This document shows positions 53,272 through 58,541 of a stretch of 58,541 bases of DNA, one piece after another. The notes under the pieces were generated by a model. It did no database searches, was not told the DNA's origin, and was given only the letters and a program-made list of their open reading frames with translations. Each line of letters begins with the position of its first letter. Position 1 is the stretch's first letter. A program made the translations under genes and the position numbers. The DNA is from Candidatus Poribacteria bacterium (lineage in GTDB: Bacteria; Poribacteria; WGA-4E; PCPOR2b), in NCBI GenBank assembly GCA_022826645.1, contig JAJDUM010000088.1:1-58541 (forward strand), given 5' to 3'.

Positions 53272-54213
53272 CTACCACCGCTTCCGGGACCGCAGATAGA
53301 CGCGCAACACAATCGCTAACGCGTTCACCGTCAGTACAGCCCCCAAAAGCACAACTGCTGTGCCATACTCCAAGGCTTCAGGAACCCCCGGCACTTGCGT
53401 CGAAAGCTGGTATAGGTGCATTGATAGTGCCATAAACCGATCGAACAGACCGTAGGCGAAAACATCCCTTTCAGAGATTGCCTTAAAAAAGACTGCTCCG
53501 GTAAACATAATTGGCGCGGTCTCACCGGCCGCTCGTGACACCTGTAAAATTATTCCCGTCAATATACCGCTAATTGAATTTGGCAGTACAATGCCGCGAA
53601 TCGTCTGCCACCGTGTTGCGCCGGTATTCCAACACGCTTCCCGAAACGCCATCGGAACAGCGTTGAGTGCTTCTTTTGTGCTTGCGATGATAACCGGCAA
53701 CGTCATAATTGCCAATGTGAGAGAAGCGGCTAAAACCGAACGTCCCATCTTTGCAAAATAGACGAATGCACCCACCCCAAAAAGTGCGTGAACAATACTC
53801 GGCACACCGGCGAGATTGACTACCGCCAGGTTGATTATGCGTGTGAACCAACTTGCGCGGGCATATTCGTTCAGATAGACCGCAGCCAACACACCGATCG
53901 GTGCGGAAACGAGTAGTGAAGTTATCACGATATAGATCGGTCCAAGCAGCGGTGCCCATATACCGCCGGCTCTCATCCCCTTTGCAGGGTTCGTAAAGAG
54001 GAACTCTGGGGACAGGACCGGTGCCGCTTTGACGAAGAGATATACAACGATGAGAACAAGCGGCAAAATCATCAGCAGCGTCATCACGAAGAAGATAGCG
54101 CGTGCGATATTCTCCATCAGTTGTTTTTTACGACTCTGCTCGGTTGCGGTGAACATCAAGCTGGGGTCGGTGATTTCTGTGGGGGAAGAGGAAGGGGTTA
54201 TATCTGTTGCCAT
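53272..54213 (-). CDS. pstA: Phosphate ABC transporter permease PstA
   Basis: A 313-residue inner-membrane protein with about six helices after a cytoplasmic N-terminus. The ATPase-contact loop ALNAVPMAFREACWNTGATRWQTI and AGETAPIMFTGAVFF are diagnostic for PstA. It sits downstream of pstC by 19 bp and upstream of the two ATPase genes. Confidence 0.94.
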   Translation of the reverse strand: MATDITPSSSPTEITDPSLMFTATEQSRKKQLMENIARAIFFVMTLLMILPLVLIVVYLFVKAAPVLSPEFLFTNPAKGMRAGGIWAPLLGPIYIVITSLLVSAPIGVLAAVYLNEYARASWFTRIINLAVVNLAGVPSIVHALFGVGAFVYFAKMGRSVLAASLTLAIMTLPVIIASTKEALNAVPMAFREACWNTGATRWQTIRGIVLPNSISGILTGIILQVSRAAGETAPIMFTGAVFFKAISERDVFAYGLFDRFMALSMHLYQLSTQVPGVPEALEYGTAVVLLGAVLTVNALAIVLRVYLRSRKRW

Positions 54214-54232
54214 GTAATTTTTTATATGAATA

Positions 54233-55141
54233 CTATGCCTTTTCGCGGATGCCTTTAATCACAAGGTCGGTCACAAAGTTCACAATAAATGTAATTGAAA
54301 ATAGCAGAACACCGATGATAAACAACACACGGTAGTGATCGCTTCCCACCGCTGCCTCACCCAATTCGGCTGCAATTGTGGCGGTCAGTGTGCGGACAGA
54401 ATCGAAGGGACCGAGTGGCATGTTCACCGCATGACCCGTTGTCATCAGTACCGCCATAGTTTCACCTACTGCGCGGCCAACGCCCAGCAGCACCGCTGCC
54501 AGCAATCCATTCTTCGCTGTGGGCAGCAACACTCGATAAACCACCTGCCATCGTGTTGCACCGAGTGCTTCTGCTGCTTCTCGGTATGAATCCGGAACAG
54601 CCTTGAGTGCGTCCTCACCGATAGAGACAATAATAGGCACGCTCATCAGCGACAGGATAATGCCGCCGTTTAACATCGTCAAGCCGATCGGCACTTTGAA
54701 TATCTTGATAATCAGGGCGTTCATCACTGTTAAGCCGATGAATCCCCACACAACGGATGGAATCGCCGCGAGTAACTCGATGACAATTTTGAGTGTTTCC
54801 TTCAGTTTCGGCCCACAAAATTCGGACACGAAAATAGCCGCTCCAAGCCCAAACGGCACAGCGAGAACCATCGCCAGAGCTGTTACACTAAACGTACCCG
54901 CGACTAATGCCAATACACCATAACGTTTGTTACTTACAGAGGTAGGATACCATTCGGGGCTTGTGAGAAACTCAACAATGTCCAACCCGCCAAAGAAAAA
55001 CCCCATTCCTTCGCGGAAGACGAAGAAAAATATACCAAAAACGAAGATAATTGCACTGATACCGCACAGGCGAATAATTCCTTCGATAACTGGTTCGCAC
55101 CAACGTCCCAATTGGTGAAAAACATTCGTGATTATTTTCAT
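54233..55141 (-). CDS. pstC: Phosphate ABC transporter permease PstC
   Basis: A 302-residue inner-membrane protein, about six helices. The coupling loop DALKAVPDSYREAAEALGATRWQVVYRV and GRAVGETMAVLMTTGHAVNMP are typical PstC text. It pairs with PstA to form the channel. Confidence 0.94.
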   Translation of the reverse strand: MKIITNVFHQLGRWCEPVIEGIIRLCGISAIIFVFGIFFFVFREGMGFFFGGLDIVEFLTSPEWYPTSVSNKRYGVLALVAGTFSVTALAMVLAVPFGLGAAIFVSEFCGPKLKETLKIVIELLAAIPSVVWGFIGLTVMNALIIKIFKVPIGLTMLNGGIILSLMSVPIIVSIGEDALKAVPDSYREAAEALGATRWQVVYRVLLPTAKNGLLAAVLLGVGRAVGETMAVLMTTGHAVNMPLGPFDSVRTLTATIAAELGEAAVGSDHYRVLFIIGVLLFSITFIVNFVTDLVIKGIREKA

Positions 55142-55199
55142 AATTGACGATTATCCATTGGCGTTTCGCCACTATAATTCAGCAAGTATTTATCGCGGC

Positions 55200-56108
55200 T
55201 CATTGCTGTCCGACGGGCACGTAACCTGTTGTCTCCACAATCCCCTGTCCCGCTGGCGAAAAAATCCAATCGAGGTAAGACTGTTCCTGTGGTTCTGGCG
55301 TTCCTAGCGAATACATATACAAGGGTCTTGCAATTGGGTACGTGCCGTCAAGCACGCCTTGGGCGGTGGGGCCATAGCTGGCATCCCCAGCATTTTTAGC
55401 AATTTTGAGCATTTTTACTTCCGGCGTAGCGTACCCCATGCCGCTGTAGCCAATTGCACACGGTGTATGTGCCACGAGTTCGACGACATCCTTAGAACCG
55501 TGCAGATCCCTTGAACCGAGTTTATAATCGCGATTCTTACCGAGGATTGCCTCACGGAAATAGACAAATGTCCCAGAATTCGATTGTCTACTCACCCGAA
55601 TAATCTCGTCATTGACGCACTCGCTATTATCAATACCGAGTTGCGACCACTCAGTTATGTCGCCACCTTCTCCATAGATATTGGCAAGTTGATCTATTGA
55701 AATTTCAGCCAGCGGGTTGTCCTTGTGGACATAAACAGCGAGTGCATCATATCCAACGATGAACTCTTTCGGCGATTCGCCGGTATTTTGTTTCACACGT
55801 TCACTTTCCGCTAGCTCCATTTGACGGCTACAATTCGCGATGTCAACAGTGCCACTGGTCAGCGCGGCGATGCCGGTTCCCGAACCTCCGCCGGATACCT
55901 CAATGGATATACTCGGTTCTACCGAAGCATACGCCTCCGCCCACGCCTGCGCCAGATTGACCATCGTATCAGAACCCGCGTTCTGAATCACATGCTTTTC
56001 CGCTTTATCAGTCTCACTCTTTTCGCCGGTTTCATCCTTCTTTGAACAGCCGTTTGTAAATAAACAGAACGCTACCATAACGATAACGCACAACACTCTA
56101 TTGAACAT
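55200..56108 (-). CDS. pstS: Phosphate-binding lipoprotein PstS
   Basis: A 302-residue periplasmic phosphate-binding protein anchored by a lipid. The ATG at 56108 is chosen over 56138 since it gives a clean signal MFNRVLCVIVMVAFCLFTNGCSKKD. Phosphate-site segments include NAGSDTMVNLAQAWAE, SGGGSGTGIAALTSGTVDIA and QSNSGTFVYFREAILG. It overlaps the phoU fusion gene by 11 bp. Confidence 0.93.
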   Translation of the reverse strand: MFNRVLCVIVMVAFCLFTNGCSKKDETGEKSETDKAEKHVIQNAGSDTMVNLAQAWAEAYASVEPSISIEVSGGGSGTGIAALTSGTVDIANCSRQMELAESERVKQNTGESPKEFIVGYDALAVYVHKDNPLAEISIDQLANIYGEGGDITEWSQLGIDNSECVNDEIIRVSRQSNSGTFVYFREAILGKNRDYKLGSRDLHGSKDVVELVAHTPCAIGYSGMGYATPEVKMLKIAKNAGDASYGPTAQGVLDGTYPIARPLYMYSLGTPEPQEQSYLDWIFSPAGQGIVETTGYVPVGQQ

Positions 56109-57228
56109 CAGTGTCCTTCTCCTTTTCAATATCATCACCGAGAATTGCTTGGACCAACTCTCGAAGGTGTGTATCTAAAAATTGAAATGTTTTTTGATAT
56201 GCAGTGTGGATTTCCTCTTCAGTCCCTTCAACTCTTGATGGATCCGGCACTTCCCAACTGATACGAACTGGCCTCGACGGCGACGATGGGAGAGCTCTTT
56301 CCGCTTCCTCACAAAGCGATACAATGATCGCGTAATCTTTGAGGTCTAAGATCTGGCTTAGATATTTGGACGTCTGACCGGAGATATCAATACCTTTTTC
56401 TGCCAAAAATTCTACGGTCTTTGCATCCAATGGTTGGGACGCGACGCCGGCACTACTGAACTGTATTCTTTTCGGTTCAAGCGTATTGCCGATACCGGCT
56501 GCCATCTGTCCCCGACAGGCATCGTGTTCAGCAACACAGAGCACTCGCAATACCTGCTGGTATTCATGCCTGAGGTCTTCACCGGTACACATATACAGAA
56601 CTTCTTCACAAATATTGCTCGCCTGATTCGCTACGCGTTCTAAGCAACTAACAATCGTCACCAGTGGTACCAGTGCCTCTGATGGCAATTCGCCCTCAAT
56701 ATGCAATTGGATTAAGTCCCTATGAATCTCATAGCGTAGATTGTCTATCGTTCGCTCTTTTTCCCTTTCCCTTGTCGCCTTTGCCAATTCAGCATTGCGC
56801 TCAGTGAAGGCTTGTCGGGCATTACGGAGGAACGGGATTGCAAGGTTAGCGATGTCGATGAGCTTGGGGTAAGACGCATGTGTGCCCAAGTCACTGATGG
56901 TCAAGAATCGCCGGGCAATGGATTTTGCATAATCGCCAATGCGCTCCAATTCGGTGTTAATCTTGATGACCGAATAAACAAAGCGCATCTGACCTGCGAC
57001 AGGAAGGTGCTTAATCAGGAACCTCTGGCAAAGTGATTCCAGGATATCCTCGAGCTCATCGATATACCGGTCCCTTAGGATCACAGCATAAGCCAACTGT
57101 CGATCATTCTCCTTAATCGCACCCAGACAGGTCTCTAACGATTTTTCGGCTAATTCGCTCATCTTAATGACCTTGCTGCGAATCAGGTCAACATCCTGCT
57201 CCATATTTGCTTCCAAGTGAGATTGCAT
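56098..57228 (-). CDS. phoU: PhoU fused to a catalytically altered LMW-phosphatase/ArsC-like domain
   Basis: A 376-residue protein. Residues 1-215 form a PhoU two-bundle metal-binding domain with ELERIGDYAKS (95-99); the second motif reads CLERVANQ, with Asn in place of the usual Asp. Residues 226-370 look like arsenate reductase/low-molecular-weight phosphatase, with VLCVAEHDACRGQMA in place of the usual VCTGNSCRSQM. The nucleophile position (233) is Ala, though Cys238, Arg239 and the later acid VPDP are kept. PhoU normally links Pst and PhoR to signal phosphate sufficiency. Confidence 0.88.
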   Translation of the reverse strand: MQSHLEANMEQDVDLIRSKVIKMSELAEKSLETCLGAIKENDRQLAYAVILRDRYIDELEDILESLCQRFLIKHLPVAGQMRFVYSVIKINTELERIGDYAKSIARRFLTISDLGTHASYPKLIDIANLAIPFLRNARQAFTERNAELAKATREREKERTIDNLRYEIHRDLIQLHIEGELPSEALVPLVTIVSCLERVANQASNICEEVLYMCTGEDLRHEYQQVLRVLCVAEHDACRGQMAAGIGNTLEPKRIQFSSAGVASQPLDAKTVEFLAEKGIDISGQTSKYLSQILDLKDYAIIVSLCEEAERALPSSPSRPVRISWEVPDPSRVEGTEEEIHTAYQKTFQFLDTHLRELVQAILGDDIEKEKDTDVQ

Positions 57229-57268
57229 ATCGTGTCCCCTCCAATTTTATCATATTCCAATGTTTGTC

Positions 57269-57290
57269 ATGATACACGGTGATGTATCAT
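57269..57290. promoter_or_regulatory. Palindromic operator-like site between porin and phoU
   Basis: A perfect inverted repeat ATGATACA/TGTATCAT with a 6-bp spacer, 41 bp before the phoU fusion start on the minus strand. It fits an operator or a short stem-loop for the phosphate operon; it does not match the classical Pho box by eye. Confidence 0.5.
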
Positions 57291-57322
57291 ATGAGGGACG
57301 AAGCTAAATAAAACATCAATTG

Positions 57323-58348
57323 CTAAAACTTAAAGAATGCCGTCAAACGCGGCATAATCGTCGCGTCAGGTTTGGCACCGTTATCCGATTCGTCGTAAAA
57401 AACGAAGACGAGATTGGGCATGATATGAAACGCTTCCATTGGTTTCCAATCCAACCCGACAAGAATCATATTGGGTGCTGCTGTGCCATCAAAATGAATA
57501 TAACCTTTATTCGCAGCGGGACTTGGATCGAAAAGTCGATCAAACCGAGCGAAAGCCCATACCTTCTTTTCGAGTAGTTGCGCCGACCCGAACACCGAGC
57601 TGACTAAAATGTTCTTGTCTTCCCGCTCCCGCGTCTGATTGGCAATTTGAGCACCGAATCGAATTTGCTCGTGTTGATAACCGAGAAAACCTTGTAATGT
57701 GTACCATCTGCCCCGATCCACCGCGTTTTCCAAATCGGCATATCCTTCAAGGATAAGGCCTTTAACAGGCTTGGCTGCGAGCGAAAAAGCGACCTTCTTA
57801 TTGCCATCAATTTCCGCACTTGTGCTCGTGCCATTTGCGAATATCAGGTGATAGCTAACCTTTTTGGATGTGTCAACATCACCTTGCAATGCCACGCCAA
57901 AGTCGGAACCGTTCCCCATTTTGTGAAGGTGAAGCGGCGTTTCGGCAACAGGGCGATAACCCCATAATCTTTCAACGTTCTTCCAGGTTGGGTTGCTGCA
58001 TAACCCCAAATAAAGATTCGTCCGCCACTGGGGTCGCTTCCACCTCAGATAGCCATTTTTGAGATACGGATTGATTTTCTGGCGAGCTGTGGGGAATGCT
58101 GCCCCATTCATCTCGAACCGAAATCGCGTAGAAAATGTGTCCGACAACTCCTTGTCGTAATTAAAGTAGACGCGCCGATACTGGAATCCATTCCGCTCCT
58201 CAAGTTCAGCGTTGTGGGATTTCAGCACGTAGTAATAATCGCCAAAGAAGTAACCGCTAACCCTACCTTCATCTCCCCTTAAAACGGAGGGGCTGCTCAA
58301 CCAAAGACACATAAGCGACAAGATACCACATCGAAAATATCCTTTCAT
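57323..58348 (-). CDS. Outer-membrane porin-like protein, probably phosphate-related
   Basis: A 341-residue protein from the ATG at 58348 (GGAGG just upstream). Signal peptide MKGYFRCGILSLMCLWLSSPS, then alternating barrel strands with many aromatic girdle residues and C-terminal Phe (LTAFFKF). It lies directly upstream of the phoU-pst operon on the same strand, which suggests a phosphate-selective porin of the OprP/O type. The specific selectivity loop was not identifiable. Confidence 0.7.
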   Translation of the reverse strand: MKGYFRCGILSLMCLWLSSPSVLRGDEGRVSGYFFGDYYYVLKSHNAELEERNGFQYRRVYFNYDKELSDTFSTRFRFEMNGAAFPTARQKINPYLKNGYLRWKRPQWRTNLYLGLCSNPTWKNVERLWGYRPVAETPLHLHKMGNGSDFGVALQGDVDTSKKVSYHLIFANGTSTSAEIDGNKKVAFSLAAKPVKGLILEGYADLENAVDRGRWYTLQGFLGYQHEQIRFGAQIANQTREREDKNILVSSVFGSAQLLEKKVWAFARFDRLFDPSPAANKGYIHFDGTAAPNMILVGLDWKPMEAFHIMPNLVFVFYDESDNGAKPDATIMPRLTAFFKF

Positions 58349-58382
58349 AAGACCTCCATGCGATGACATTCTGGTTAATCAC

Positions 58383-58410
58383 TTGACATTACTAAAATTA
58401 AATATACTAA
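58383..58410 (+). promoter_or_regulatory. Possible promoter reading out of the window
   Basis: TTGACA at 58383-58388, 16 bp, then TACTAA at 58405-58410. The remaining sequence to 58541 shows no clear gene; a gene beyond the edge is possible. Confidence 0.3.
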
Positions 58411-58541
58411 AGTTTGGACAATTTGTTTTGGTATCAAGCAGCCTCGTCAAGGCTGTGTTGAATATTGTGCGAGTATGCGTCTTGATAGCTTGTCTGCGAA
58501 AAAACAGGTCTCTCAATTAAGACCGCGATATATTGGCTCAT

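Overview
The window is a chromosomal segment with roughly balanced base composition from a Gram-negative (diderm) bacterium. Lipoprotein signals, a TonB-dependent receptor and a porin-like barrel show an outer membrane. The gene mix (phytanoyl-CoA dioxygenase, formylglycine sulfatases, a CehA/McbA hydrolase, several enolase-superfamily and Gfo/Idh/MocA enzymes, a DUF1080 hydrolase, a fused SecDF) together with repeat-rich intergenic DNA suggests an uncultured lineage such as Candidatus Poribacteria or a Planctomycetes-like relative. That is an inference from gene content; no rRNA is present to confirm it.

Layout. 1-3215: an enolase-superfamily protein, an LTxxQ-type lipoprotein and a sugar isomerase/epimerase. 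3572-7383: apt, tRNA-Arg(CCT) and a fused secDF. 8085-11492: a two-component pair (membrane kinase and sigma-54 activator), then a PhyH dioxygenase. 11921-18545: a defence island with an antitoxin-toxin-antitoxin (HigA-HigB-HigA type) cluster, a type I restriction-modification operon with a half-size HsdS, and a small DUF45 metallopeptidase; near-identical ~44-bp repeats lie in opposite orientation on its two sides. 19421-29751: TonB-dependent receptor, two sulfatases, a CehA/McbA hydrolase, a phosphonoacetate-hydrolase-like enzyme with an HpnZ-like dehydrogenase, and a HicAB module. 29831-34046: MFS transporter, aldo/keto reductase, ceramidase-like protein, STAS protein. 34524-36957: the rplM-rpsI-purA housekeeping group and tRNA-Lys/tRNA-Glu with a clear promoter and terminator. 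37044-42039 (minus strand): nucleotide-sugar dehydrogenase, a coiled-coil NYN nuclease-like protein and a TPR histidine kinase, apparently one operon. 42366-51646: beta-propeller proteins and sugar-acid/carbonyl metabolism genes, then a candidate small structured RNA at 50814-50994. 51652-58348 (minus strand): a phosphate uptake locus (porin, phoU fusion, pstS, pstC, pstA and two pstB-like ATPases).

The most unusual points are these. (1) The two PstB-like ATPases carry complementary defects: one has lost the LSGGQ signature, the other the Q-loop glutamine and H-loop histidine, as expected for an obligate heterodimer with one working and one degenerate ATP site. (2) PhoU is fused to a low-molecular-weight phosphatase/ArsC-like domain whose nucleophilic cysteine is replaced by alanine. 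(3) A roughly 180-nt transcription unit has an excellent promoter, a near-perfect anti-16S Shine-Dalgarno sequence, a 14-codon ORF, two tandem related hairpins and a terminator. (4) At least three families of short inverted-repeat elements, two copies with exact 8- or 9-bp flanking direct repeats, fill the intergenic spaces, with no transposase in the window.

The central logic is a phosphate/phosphonate/sulfate-ester and sugar-acid scavenging lifestyle embedded in a mobile-repeat-rich genome. All functional calls rest on reading motifs by eye; no database search was run.
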